Shown here: piece by piece, positions 42,152 to 51,135 of the stretch
Position numbering within the stretch: the first letter of the stretch is position 1
Layout: every line of letters starts with the position of its first letter
NCBI RefSeq assembly: GCF_003208655.1
Contig: NZ_QKLU01000010.1
Location: forward strand, 1-64,000
Direction of reading: 5' to 3'
DNA from: Pedobacter nutrimenti
GTDB lineage: Bacteria; Bacteroidota; Bacteroidia; Sphingobacteriales; Sphingobacteriaceae
DNA: 64,000 bases
Position numbers and translations under genes: made by a program
The notes under the pieces: model-generated
Database searches by the model: none
The model's input: the letters and a program-made list of their open reading frames with translations, nothing else
Told to the model about the DNA's origin: nothing

Positions 42152-43612
42152 TTAATTATCAGTCATCAACTTATTTAAAGACAATTCCTCAGAAGAAATT
42201 GGCCATATATATCCAGCTTCGGTAGGGCCCTTAGAAGGCGCGCTTCCTTTAGCAGGAATGGTTAACAATAACCGGGTCAGGTCAGGACCTCTTAAACCCT
42301 CACCTAAAAACTCAATCCTTCTTTCATTAAGCAAGGCATCTGTAAATGCAGCTACTGTTGCTGGTGCAAGTGTGGTACTTGGATCAGACCGCTGACGAAC
42401 AGCATTAATCAACAGCAAAGCCTGCGCATCTACCGTATTTGTACTCCGTACCCTGGCTTCTGCAAGGTTTAACAACACCTCTGCCCAACGGATCACCGGC
42501 ACCCAGTCTGTATAAGGGCTTGGTGCCGTGAATTTGGCCATAAAGCGCTTTCCATCTGCTTTGGTAAACAACAAACTTCTTCTTTTATCTGTTGCTTTCC
42601 AGTTTGCATCTGCAACAATTCCCGCAGGGTTCAAAGAATACTCAGTTGTTCCTGGTGTATTTGCAGTAAAGTAAAAATAAGAAGCCAGTGAATTCTGGGT
42701 ACCCGGATAATCCAGCGGACTCGCTGAAGTGCTCATCGGTAATGAAAATACAGATTCGCTGGTCGTATAAGTTTTAAAAACCGCAGTAATATCTGCCTGA
42801 AGATCATTTGGAACTCCGCTCGTTGCTTTAAATGGAGCAACTGCCGGAACTATTTTATTGGCTTCAGCAATCACTTCCGGGTATTTACCCATACTCAGAT
42901 AAACCCTTGTTTTCAAGGCAATCGCTGTATTCCGATGTGCCCTGGTCACATTAAAGTTCCCTGTATTGGTTAAAGGTAAATTGGTTTCGGCAAAATTTAA
43001 ATCCGATAGTATTTGGGTATAAATCTGATCTACCGTACTTCTGGCCATGTCTGACGAACCTTGAGCAGTAACCCCAACCAAACGGAGCGGCAAACCTGGC
43101 TTACTACCGTTTCCATCCGCATAAGGGCGGGCAAACAGCTGCAGTAAACTGTAATAGGATAAAGCACGGACCAGTCTTGCTTCGGCAATGTATTTGATTC
43201 CGGCCGCAGCGCCAACTACGGAAGTTCCTTTTGAATTCATTCCATCAATAAAAACATTGCATCTGTTAATGGTCAGGTAACCCTGAGCCCAGGCGGTTTT
43301 AACAGAGGTTGCACTATTGGCTAAATTCATACTCCAAACATCTGAAGCAGTCACCAGGTTACTGGTTTCATTGATAAAATCCTCACCTCTCAAATTTCCA
43401 TACACCACATACCTTCCGCCATAAAAATTTCCACTTTTTAAAGAGCCGTACAAAGACAAAGCCTGCGCCTCGATACGAAAAGGGGAGTCAAATGCAAATT
43501 CAATTGACACGGTCGTTTCAGGGACCGGGTTCAAAAGATCCTTTTTGCAGGAGCTCGAAAACAGCATTGCAGCACTGCACAATGCCATTATATATATATT
43601 TCTTTTAATCAT
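42152..43612 (-). CDS. RagB/SusD-family lipoprotein
   Basis: 486 residues. Lipobox LFSSSCKKDLL. SusD-type motifs: AEARLVRALSYYSLLQLFAR near the N-terminal half and LLNERRIEFLGEGLRGPDLT at the end. It starts 19 bases after the SusC stop. Partner of the receptor at 43632. Confidence 0.94.
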   Translation of the reverse strand: MIKRNIYIMALCSAAMLFSSSCKKDLLNPVPETTVSIEFAFDSPFRIEAQALSLYGSLKSGNFYGGRYVVYGNLRGEDFINETSNLVTASDVWSMNLANSATSVKTAWAQGYLTINRCNVFIDGMNSKGTSVVGAAAGIKYIAEARLVRALSYYSLLQLFARPYADGNGSKPGLPLRLVGVTAQGSSDMARSTVDQIYTQILSDLNFAETNLPLTNTGNFNVTRAHRNTAIALKTRVYLSMGKYPEVIAEANKIVPAVAPFKATSGVPNDLQADITAVFKTYTTSESVFSLPMSTSASPLDYPGTQNSLASYFYFTANTPGTTEYSLNPAGIVADANWKATDKRRSLLFTKADGKRFMAKFTAPSPYTDWVPVIRWAEVLLNLAEARVRSTNTVDAQALLLINAVRQRSDPSTTLAPATVAAFTDALLNERRIEFLGEGLRGPDLTRLLLTIPAKGSAPSKGPTEAGYIWPISSEELSLNKLMTDN

Positions 43613-43631
43613 AATTTTATTTTTTGACCAG

Positions 43632-46600
43632 TTAAAAACCTATGTTAAGACCAATGGTATACGTTCTTGCATTAGGGCCTGCATTTCTGTCGGAACCCTG
43701 ACCAGCAGAATTCAATCCGTTAGAGGAAACCTCCGGATCCGGTCCAGGGTATTTGGTAATGATGGCCAGGTTCTGACCGGCTACATATACCCGCAGGTTA
43801 TTGATTTTCACTTTAGCCAGAACCGATTTTGGAATATTATAACCCAAAGAAACATTCCTAAGCTTCAAAAAGTCTCCTTTAAAAACATTGATGTCCAAAG
43901 GAATGGTGTTGCCATAAGAAACATTATCTCCGTACACCGCTCTTGGGAAGTTGGTTACATCGCCTGGTTTCTGCCAGCGGTTTAATACATCCACAGCGTT
44001 ATTCCAGAAACGCTGATCATGCAAACCGGCATTTGTTCCATAAGAAACATAAAAACCCAATTGATAAGTCAGCATTACGTTCAGGTCAAAACCTTTATAA
44101 CGGAAGGTATTGTCAAATCCACCATAAACTTTTGGGGCAGAGTTTTTATACATAACCGCATCGGCACTTTGCGTAATCGCAGGTGCAGCTGACCCGTTAT
44201 CCAAATATTTCCAGTTGGACTGACCCGTTGGAACAATGTGCTGGTAAGTCACCTGCCTTCCTGCGGCATTCAAAAAAATCCGGTTACCCGTAGCAGGATC
44301 CACACCCGCCGTTCTCACTACATATAAATAACCGATAGAATAACCAGGCGCAGTTCTGTTTACATTCTCTCCTGTAGTGGTACTTCCTGTAGCAAAAATG
44401 ATTTCATTTAGTCCGGGAGCCAGGGCTGTAACCTCATTTTTATTAAAAGAGATGTTAAAATTAGAGTTCCAGCTAAAATCTGTGGACCTCAAAGGTTCGG
44501 CATTAATATTAAACTCAAAACCTTTGTTGTACATAGAGCCTGCATTCAGCAAAATACTCGAAGGCACACCCGCAGAAGGCGCCTGTGGCACATTAATAAT
44601 CAAACCATCGATGTTATTTTTGTAATAGGCAATTTCGGCAGTAATCCTGTTGTCAAGAACGCCAAAATTCACACCTATATCTGTCTTTTTGCTGGTTTCC
44701 CATTTTAAAGCCTTGTTACCTGTGGCATTATAAATTGAAGTCGGTGTGCCGCCATACAAACCAGAAGTAAGGGTCGTAAATGTGGCGTAATTATCTATCC
44801 CTCCAATATTCCCTACCTTTCCGTAGCTCCCCCTTAATTTCAAACTGCTAAAAATATTTGCCAGGCCGGAAGTTGCCCAGAAATCCTCCTTGTTAATTTC
44901 CCAACCAGCTGAAGCACCCCAAAAAGTTCCTTTTTTCTGACCAAGTGCAGAGTATTCATCTTGTCTGAGATTTCCACTTAAAAAATATTTACCCTTGTAA
45001 TTATAGTTCAAACGTCCAAAATAAGACAGCAGGTAATTTTCACCATAAATCATTGCTGTCGCATTGTTCAGGGTATAGCCAGCTTCTACGCTTGTATATG
45101 CCGGATCCGTTAGCCCCTGGCGGTCGATACCATAACCCTGTACCGTATTCCTTTGTTGTTCCTGACCGACTAAAAAATTGAAGTTATGATCATTTACACT
45201 GTAATTGGCCTGAGCGGTATTGGTCCACATCCAGTTTTTTCTTTTCCTGAAAATGGCAATTCCATTTCCGCTCACCCCCTGTCCGGGCCCATGCACCGGA
45301 TTGTAAAAAATATCATTATCGCTATTAATATTGTCTATTCCATACAGGGATTTTAAAGTCAGCCATTTAAAAGGGTTAACCTGAACATAAGCATTTGACT
45401 GCATATGGTCTGTTTCATTATTTTCCCTGTTAAAAGCCAAAACTTGCGCAAAGTTGTAAAAACCCACCTGACCGCCACTAACCACATTATTCATTGGTCC
45501 TACAAATGTGGCCCCCAGGTTATAACTGCCATCATTGTTAAAAGGAGAAACATTCGGCGCATTAACTAAAGCGGTTCTGGCCACCCCGGAAGTACCGTAG
45601 GCATCACCATAGGTAGACCCCGAATTGATCCCTGCAAGGTTTTTTTCATTGGAATAAGAAAGTTTACCACCAATACTCAAATAATCATTGATCTTGCTGT
45701 CTACATTAAAAACGGCATTTAATCTTTTAAAACTGTTTTTGATGTAAATACCATTCTGATTGGTATAACCAAGCCCCATATAGTATTTTGTACTTTCAGT
45801 TCCCCCTGAAACGTTGGCATTATGGGTCTGGGAAAAACCCGTATGGTAAGCATAGTCATACCATCTGGTATTAATTGGTTGCCCGTCAGGTCCGTTTGTC
45901 AAAGCAAACTTCGGAAGCTGGGAAACCCCATTAACCGTAATATTTACGCTTCCCGCCCGGATTGCGTTTGCATTCGCTACTGCTTCATTTTTGTAATCGG
46001 TATATTGAAAGGCGTCGAGTAATTTTGGCAATCTGTATGGGCTCGACCAGCCTACCCAGGCATCATAATTGATTCTTGGGGCACCGGTTTTACCTCTTTT
46101 AGTGGTCACAAATACAACTCCGTTTGCAGCACGGCTTCCATAAATTGCGGTTGAGGCGGCATCTTTGGCAATATCAATACTCTCAATGTCATTGGGGTTT
46201 ATGCTTGCCAGGGGGTTCGTAGCTGAAGCAGTAAGACTACCCACATTTGCAGCATCCCCTTGGGTTGCTACAATACCGTCAATAACAAATAAGGGTTGGG
46301 AACTCAAAGAAATAGAATTTGTACCCCTGATTCTAAACACAGGTGCAGAATTCAACAAGCCCGAGGGAACCGTAATCTGCACCCCTGAGGCCCTTCCTGC
46401 CAAGCCGGCTTCTAGACTTTGAATGGGTTTTTCTGCAATTGCAGCCCCGGTTACCGAAGAAGTACTTCCGGTAATCTCCCCCCTTTTCTGGGTTCCATAA
46501 CCCACTACGACCACATCACTAAGGGTTTTTGCTTCATTTTCCAATGAAACATTAATGACACCCGACCGGGTAATTTCCCTGCTTTGGGAAATGTAACCTA

Positions 46601-46826
46601 ATGAAGAAAATTCAATGGTGGTTACTGAAGCAGGAACTTTGACCGAATACCGGCCATCTGCACTGGTTTGAGTGCCACCCCGGGCACCTTTAAAACGGAT
46701 GGTCACACCCGGAAGAGGTAGGTTGTCCTCTTTGCCCGTAACTGTACCGGTAATTGTTCTTTCCTGTGCCTTCGCAAAACCTGCAAGCAGCAGCAGGAGG
46801 AACAAACTCTGTAGGAGTTTTTTCAT
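43632..46826 (-). CDS. SusC/RagA-type TonB-dependent receptor without STN domain
   Basis: 1064 residues. Signal peptide MKKLLQSLFLLLLLAGFAKAQ, then directly a CarboxypepD_reg-like domain (GTVTGKEDNLPLPGVTIRFK), the plug with the VVVVGYGTQKRGEITGSTSS box and DIESIDIAKDAASTAIYGSR, and the barrel, ending LNIGF. It lacks an STN domain and there is no sigma or FecR gene nearby, so regulation is by some other means. Operon with the SusD at 42152. Confidence 0.95.
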   Translation of the reverse strand: MKKLLQSLFLLLLLAGFAKAQERTITGTVTGKEDNLPLPGVTIRFKGARGGTQTSADGRYSVKVPASVTTIEFSSLGYISQSREITRSGVINVSLENEAKTLSDVVVVGYGTQKRGEITGSTSSVTGAAIAEKPIQSLEAGLAGRASGVQITVPSGLLNSAPVFRIRGTNSISLSSQPLFVIDGIVATQGDAANVGSLTASATNPLASINPNDIESIDIAKDAASTAIYGSRAANGVVFVTTKRGKTGAPRINYDAWVGWSSPYRLPKLLDAFQYTDYKNEAVANANAIRAGSVNITVNGVSQLPKFALTNGPDGQPINTRWYDYAYHTGFSQTHNANVSGGTESTKYYMGLGYTNQNGIYIKNSFKRLNAVFNVDSKINDYLSIGGKLSYSNEKNLAGINSGSTYGDAYGTSGVARTALVNAPNVSPFNNDGSYNLGATFVGPMNNVVSGGQVGFYNFAQVLAFNRENNETDHMQSNAYVQVNPFKWLTLKSLYGIDNINSDNDIFYNPVHGPGQGVSGNGIAIFRKRKNWMWTNTAQANYSVNDHNFNFLVGQEQQRNTVQGYGIDRQGLTDPAYTSVEAGYTLNNATAMIYGENYLLSYFGRLNYNYKGKYFLSGNLRQDEYSALGQKKGTFWGASAGWEINKEDFWATSGLANIFSSLKLRGSYGKVGNIGGIDNYATFTTLTSGLYGGTPTSIYNATGNKALKWETSKKTDIGVNFGVLDNRITAEIAYYKNNIDGLIINVPQAPSAGVPSSILLNAGSMYNKGFEFNINAEPLRSTDFSWNSNFNISFNKNEVTALAPGLNEIIFATGSTTTGENVNRTAPGYSIGYLYVVRTAGVDPATGNRIFLNAAGRQVTYQHIVPTGQSNWKYLDNGSAAPAITQSADAVMYKNSAPKVYGGFDNTFRYKGFDLNVMLTYQLGFYVSYGTNAGLHDQRFWNNAVDVLNRWQKPGDVTNFPRAVYGDNVSYGNTIPLDINVFKGDFLKLRNVSLGYNIPKSVLAKVKINNLRVYVAGQNLAIITKYPGPDPEVSSNGLNSAGQGSDRNAGPNARTYTIGLNIGF

Positions 46827-47124
46827 AAAAAAAGATTTAGGTTAATAAATAGTTGAGTCAGTAATATAACAATTTTGATACATTACAATATTTTACAATT
46901 AACCAACAAATATTTTATTACAAAAAAATGACAAAAAAAACTGTAACATCAGGCCACCTATCAGAGACAAGCATCAAAAGAGCTTTGATTATTTCCGTTT
47001 TCAAAACAGAGGCCTAAGTTTAACCCGGGTCCCTATATAAACATACACTATTAATTAATTTTAATGGCATTTTAATCCCCGTTTAATTTCAGGCATGTAA
47101 CTTTGTTTTTAAGAAAAAAAAGAC
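46827..47124. other. Divergent intergenic region (susC / tatA)
   Basis: The half toward SusC (46827-47030) is A+T-rich with no clear -7 box on the minus strand. The half toward tatA holds the regulatory array and promoter at 47060-47105. Confidence 0.6.
47060..47105 (+). promoter_or_regulatory. tatA promoter: three TTTAAT repeats at 11-bp spacing plus -7 box
   Basis: TTTAAT at 47060-47065, 47071-47076 and 47082-47087, each 11 bp apart. Ten bases later is TAACTTTG (47098-47105), a TAnnTTTG -7 box, and the ATG is at 47125. The array replaces the -33 element, as in PhoB-type activation. Confidence 0.65.
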
Positions 47125-47361
47125 ATGGTATTATTAGAATTCTTAAATATGGGCGGTGGGGAGATCATGCTCATACTGGTGGTTGTCCTTTTATTATTCG
47201 GCGGAAAAAAACTTCCGGAACTGGCAAGAGGCCTGGGCAAAGGGATCCGTGAATTTAAAGATGCCTCTGAAGGTGTAAAAAGAGAAATTCATCGGAACAT
47301 CAATTCCGTTGATGAAGAAAAACCGGCAGCTACTAACACAGAAGAGCAAAAGGCTTCCTGA
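47125..47361 (+). CDS. tatA: Twin-arginine translocase subunit TatA/E
   Basis: 78 residues. One N-terminal membrane helix (EIMLILVVVLLLFGGKKLPE), the conserved FGGKKLPELARGLGKGIREF hinge and amphipathic helix, and a polar, acidic tail. TatA forms the pore for folded proteins with Tat signal peptides. It stands alone, with no tatC in the window. Its promoter carries the same 11-bp-spaced array as the efflux operon at 49855. Confidence 0.9.
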   Translation: MVLLEFLNMGGGEIMLILVVVLLLFGGKKLPELARGLGKGIREFKDASEGVKREIHRNINSVDEEKPAATNTEEQKAS

Positions 47362-47401
47362 TTTCCATAATTGGTCTGAAGCCTTAAAACCTGCAGGTTT
47401 T
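47350..47401. terminator. Hairpins between tatA and the convergent gene
   Basis: AAGGCTTC (47350-47357) pairs with GAAGCCTT (47378-47385), and the perfect palindrome AAAACCTGCAGGTTTT follows at 47386-47401. They lie at the ends of two convergent genes. Confidence 0.5.
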
Positions 47402-47405
47402 CAAA

Positions 47406-47669
47406 TTAATCTTCTTCCAGATAAATCTCGTGAACTAAAAACTTGACGTGCCTGTTGATTTCCAGCAGCTCAGAAACATCTTCTGAATGTATGCTGTAAA
47501 TTGTCTCGGCTGTATCTGGTATTTCGGAATCTGGAATCAATTCAAAAAACTTAACCGCCAAATCACTTTCAAGTTCTACCACCTTAATATACTTTACCCC
47601 ATTTTCTTTCCAATCCTTTAAAATTTCCTGATTAAATAAAACATAAGGATTTTTGAATTCATTCTCCAT
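47406..47669 (-). CDS. Hypothetical small acidic protein
   Basis: 87 residues from the ATG at 47669; an in-frame ATG at 47687 is possible. No signal, no membrane segment, acidic (ending HEIYLEED). Unrecognised. Divergent from the response regulator with only 62 bases between. Confidence 0.5.
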   Translation of the reverse strand: MENEFKNPYVLFNQEILKDWKENGVKYIKVVELESDLAVKFFELIPDSEIPDTAETIYSIHSEDVSELLEINRHVKFLVHEIYLEED

Positions 47670-47718
47670 GGCCCAAATTAAAGACAAATCCGGCGAAATT
47701 AAAACACAGATTTTCCGT

Positions 47719-47726
47719 TATATTTG
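47719..47726 (+). promoter_or_regulatory. Candidate -7 box (TATATTTG) of the response-regulator gene
   Basis: Ends 5 bases before the ATG at 47732, so the transcript would have almost no leader. Confidence 0.5.
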
Positions 47727-47731
47727 TCTCT

Positions 47732-48412
47732 ATGTTTAAAATTGGACTGGCAGAAGACGATGTGAAAATAGCAAGCCTGATCAAAACCGGTCTGGAAGAG
47801 CATCAGTATGAGGTAACCGCTGTACCTGACGGAAAACTTGCTCTTGAGGAATTTCAAAAAAATCCATACGACCTGGTCATCCTGGACATTATGATGCCTG
47901 GCTTAAATGGAATTGAAGTGTGCAGGGAACTCAGAAACAAAAACAAAGACCTTCCGATCCTGATCTTAACTGCGCTCGGCTCTGTTGAAGACAAAGTCAT
48001 CGGGCTGGGTTCGGGCGCAGATGATTACCTGCTCAAACCCTTTCATTTTAAAGAACTGCTGGCCAGACTGGAAGCATTGCTTAGACGCAGTCACAAAAAT
48101 TTTGCTCCTAAAAACCTACTCAGTTTTGCGGACATCACGATTGATACCTATAGCAAAACTGTACAAAGGGCTGGAATACCAGTAGAACTGACGGCCAAGG
48201 AATACACCCTCCTGGAGCTGTTCCTTAAAAATCCAAACAGGTTGCTTTCCAGACAATACATTGCTGAAAATGCCTGGGACATCAGTTTTGATACCGGCAC
48301 CAATGTCATTGACGTGTATGTGAATTTTCTAAGAAAAAAAATCGAAAAGGGATTTGACAAACGTCTTATTCATACTAAAATAGGAATGGGCTATATTCTT
48401 AAAGATCTATAA
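47732..48412 (+). CDS. OmpR/PhoB-family response regulator (CusR/CzcR-like)
   Basis: 226 residues. Receiver domain 1-115 (LAEDDVKIASLIKTGLE, phospho-Asp in LVILDIMMPGLNG, LTALGSVEDKVIGL, LLKPFHFKELLARLEAL), followed by a winged-helix trans_reg_C domain (LTAKEYTLLELFLKNPNRLL, FDTGTNVIDVYVNFLRKKIE). Four bases before the kinase gene. Such regulators bind tandem 11-bp repeats. The arrays at 47060 and 49771 are its likely targets. Confidence 0.95.
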   Translation: MFKIGLAEDDVKIASLIKTGLEEHQYEVTAVPDGKLALEEFQKNPYDLVILDIMMPGLNGIEVCRELRNKNKDLPILILTALGSVEDKVIGLGSGADDYLLKPFHFKELLARLEALLRRSHKNFAPKNLLSFADITIDTYSKTVQRAGIPVELTAKEYTLLELFLKNPNRLLSRQYIAENAWDISFDTGTNVIDVYVNFLRKKIEKGFDKRLIHTKIGMGYILKDL

Positions 48413-48416
48413 GAAG

Positions 48417-49775
48417 ATGAAAATCAAAGACCGGCTGGCATTGTACTTCACCTTAATAAGTACACTGGTATTGTTAGGGGTTCTTTTTACAGTTTATTTT
48501 ACCTTCCATAAGTTTATGCAGGCCGAATTTTTTGCCCGGCTTACAGACCGGACGATGGTTACGGCAAAATTGTACCTCCAGGCAGATGAAATCTCCAGTG
48601 ACTCTTTAAGCCGCGTAAGGGCACAATATCTGGAAAAATTAAACGGGGAAGTGATCCGGATTTACAACGATAAAAATGATGCAACTTTTATTGGAGATGA
48701 CCAACAGTACTGGAACATCGAAACCATAGAAAAAGTAAGGCGTCTAAAAAAAATCAATTTTAGAGACGGCCAAAGACAGGTCGTTGGCATTTACTATAAA
48801 GACAACCAGGGGAATTTTGTCATCCTGGCCTCTGCCATAGACCAGAGCACTCAAAAAAGGATCGACAAACTCTGGAAAATTATGCTGGTCATTTTCCTGA
48901 TCATCTTTATCGGCCTGCTGTTGTCCGCGCGCTGGATCGCAAAAAAGATACTTCAGCCATTAGAGGTCTTCATCAGTCAGGTCAAGCTCATAAAATCCAA
49001 CAATCTCTATTTCAGGGTCCAGGAAGGCAACAACAAAGATGAAATCCAATTGCTGGCCCAAAATTTCAACAACCTGATGGAGCATATTGAACAATCCTTC
49101 ATCCTGCAAAAAACCTTTGTCGCCAATGCTTCCCATGAACTCCGGACCCCGATTACCCGGATGATCATAGGGGCAGAAATTGCCTTGTCCCAGGAACGGA
49201 GTAAGCAAGATTATCAAAAAGCATTACAGGCAGTACTGGAAGATTCAGAAAAGCTGGAAAAAATCATCAGCAGCCTGCTTAACCTCGCCCAAACAGATCT
49301 GGAATACGGAGCAACCAACCTGGTTGTGCTGCGTATTGATGAACTTCTTTGGAAATTGCAACAGGAATGGAACCAAAACGGTGCGCATCAGTTATTAATT
49401 GAAGTTCGCGATCTGCCAATGGAAGAAGAACACCTGAGCATTGCCTGCAACCCTACTCTGTTACAAATTGCACTGGACAACATCATTTCCAATGCTTTCA
49501 AATTTTCAGATCAGCAAGCCGTAAAATGCATTCTTGACATTAACGACAAAGGCATTCATATTTATATTGAAGACAAGGGAACAGGAATGGACGAAAGTCA
49601 GATCGGGCATATCTTTAAACCTTTCTACAGTTCTTCCGGGAAAGCAGAACACGCAGGAAACGGAATGGGACTGTATATGGCCCATAAAATCATCAGTATG
49701 TATCATGGTAGCATCACTGTAACGTCAAAAAAAGGTATAGGTACAAGCTTCCTGGTGTTTTTCCCGAAATTTTAA
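48417..49775 (+). CDS. Sensor histidine kinase (HAMP, HisKA, HATPase)
   Basis: 452 residues. Two membrane segments (about 7-28 and 157-177) enclose a periplasmic sensor of about 125 residues. HAMP follows, then HisKA with the phospho-His in FVANASHELRTPITRMI, and HATPase_c with DNIISNAFKFSD, GTGMDESQIGHIFKPFYSSS and HAGNGMGLYMAHKI. The pair with the regulator and the adjacent RND efflux genes fits metal sensing. The metal cannot be named. Its stop codon overlaps the first repeat of the array that precedes the efflux operon. Confidence 0.95.
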   Translation: MKIKDRLALYFTLISTLVLLGVLFTVYFTFHKFMQAEFFARLTDRTMVTAKLYLQADEISSDSLSRVRAQYLEKLNGEVIRIYNDKNDATFIGDDQQYWNIETIEKVRRLKKINFRDGQRQVVGIYYKDNQGNFVILASAIDQSTQKRIDKLWKIMLVIFLIIFIGLLLSARWIAKKILQPLEVFISQVKLIKSNNLYFRVQEGNNKDEIQLLAQNFNNLMEHIEQSFILQKTFVANASHELRTPITRMIIGAEIALSQERSKQDYQKALQAVLEDSEKLEKIISSLLNLAQTDLEYGATNLVVLRIDELLWKLQQEWNQNGAHQLLIEVRDLPMEEEHLSIACNPTLLQIALDNIISNAFKFSDQQAVKCILDINDKGIHIYIEDKGTGMDESQIGHIFKPFYSSSGKAEHAGNGMGLYMAHKIISMYHGSITVTSKKGIGTSFLVFFPKF

Positions 49776-49827
49776 TCCCGTTTTAATTTTGCTTTAATTT
49801 TACTTTAATGCCACTGGGCTAGGTTTG
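49771..49827 (+). promoter_or_regulatory. Efflux operon promoter: four TTTAAT repeats at 11-bp spacing plus -7 box
   Basis: TTTAAT at 49771, 49782, 49793 and 49804, each exactly 11 bp apart. The last repeat ends at 49809; after 10 bases comes TAGGTTTG (49820-49827), a TAnnTTTG -7 box. The ATG is at 49855. The distance from array to -7 box is identical to that at the tatA promoter. Confidence 0.7.
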
Positions 49828-49854
49828 GCTAATCTTAAAAATGATTACCATCCA

Positions 49855-51126
49855 ATGAAACTTCAAAAACTCTTAGGATGCCTGGTACTGCTATACCTTG
49901 CATCCGGTGCGTCGGCCCAAACCGATTCATTAAAATTAAGTCTCCCGGAGGCCGAAAGGCTTTTTGTCAAGAACAATTACCAGCTCATTGCGCAGCAATA
50001 CCAGGTCGATCAGGCCAGGGCTGATGTCATTACGGCCAGGTTATTTGACAACCCTCAAATCAGCTACGAAAACCTCCTGTACAACAAAGACACCAAAAAA
50101 TTCCTGGAAACCAATAGTGCCACCGGTCAATACCAGGCTGCCTTGTCGCAGATGATTAAACTTGCAGGCAAAAGGAACAAAAACATTCAGGTGGCCAATT
50201 CGGGGGTTAAACTGGCCGAATACCAGTATTTCGATTTAATCCGCACCCTGAAATTCAACCTGAGTTCTACATTTTACAAAACGTATTATGATCAGCAATC
50301 GGCTAAAGTTTACCAGCAGCAAATCAATTCGTTAAAGCTATTGCTCAGTGCAAACGAGCAACAGTTGAAAATGGGAAATGTGGCTATGAAAGACATCATC
50401 AGGATCAAATCACTCCTGTACAGCCTGCAAGGTGAATACAGCAGCCTGATGAATGACATAGAGGATCTTCAGACCCAACTTAAATTGCTAACCAATATTA
50501 AAGCAGAAGCCAATCTGGTACTGGTGGTTTCCCCCGAGGAAGAACAAAATTACCAGCTCGAAAAACAGGCTTACATCAACTTACTGGATTCTGCCCGCAA
50601 CAACCGCGCAGACCTTCAACTGGCAAAAACCGGTATTGCCTACGCCGAAAGCAATCTGAAACTGCAAAAAGCAAATGCCATTCCCGATGTAGAGCTGTCC
50701 CTTACCTATGACCTGAAGGGAAGTTACCCGGAAAAATATACAGGTATTGGTGTAAAACTTCCCATTCCTTTGTTTAACCGGAACCAGGGAGAAATCAAAA
50801 AGGCCAAAATTGCCATAGATGCCGGAAAATCCAACTTGAAACAACAGGAAGCTGTACTGGAAAACGAAGTATACAATAGTTATGCTTCTGCCCTGAGAAC
50901 AGAAAATTTATACCATGGTTTCGATAAAAACTTCAATGCAGACTTTGATAAGCTTATTGCTGAAGTAATCAAAAACTTTAAAAACAGGAACATCAGCTTA
51001 ATTGAGTTCCTCGACTTTTATGACTCTTATAAAGCCAGCACCCTGCAAATGAATACCTTGAAGTTCCAACGCATGAATTCAAAGGAAGAAATCAATTTTG
51101 TTACCGGTTCCACCATTTTTAAATAA
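49855..51126 (+). CDS. Outer-membrane efflux protein (CzcC/CusC/TolC family)
   Basis: 423 residues from the ATG at 49855; a TTG at 49825 would overlap the promoter. Signal peptide MKLQKLLGCLVLLYLASGAS. Two OEP-type halves with long helices (QQYQVDQARADVITARLFDN, KLAGKRNKNIQVANSGVKLA, GVKLPIPLFNRNQGEIKKAK). It forms the outer-membrane duct of a tripartite pump with the next two genes. Confidence 0.9.
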   Translation: MKLQKLLGCLVLLYLASGASAQTDSLKLSLPEAERLFVKNNYQLIAQQYQVDQARADVITARLFDNPQISYENLLYNKDTKKFLETNSATGQYQAALSQMIKLAGKRNKNIQVANSGVKLAEYQYFDLIRTLKFNLSSTFYKTYYDQQSAKVYQQQINSLKLLLSANEQQLKMGNVAMKDIIRIKSLLYSLQGEYSSLMNDIEDLQTQLKLLTNIKAEANLVLVVSPEEEQNYQLEKQAYINLLDSARNNRADLQLAKTGIAYAESNLKLQKANAIPDVELSLTYDLKGSYPEKYTGIGVKLPIPLFNRNQGEIKKAKIAIDAGKSNLKQQEAVLENEVYNSYASALRTENLYHGFDKNFNADFDKLIAEVIKNFKNRNISLIEFLDFYDSYKASTLQMNTLKFQRMNSKEEINFVTGSTIFK

Positions 51127-51135
51127 CGCAAACAA

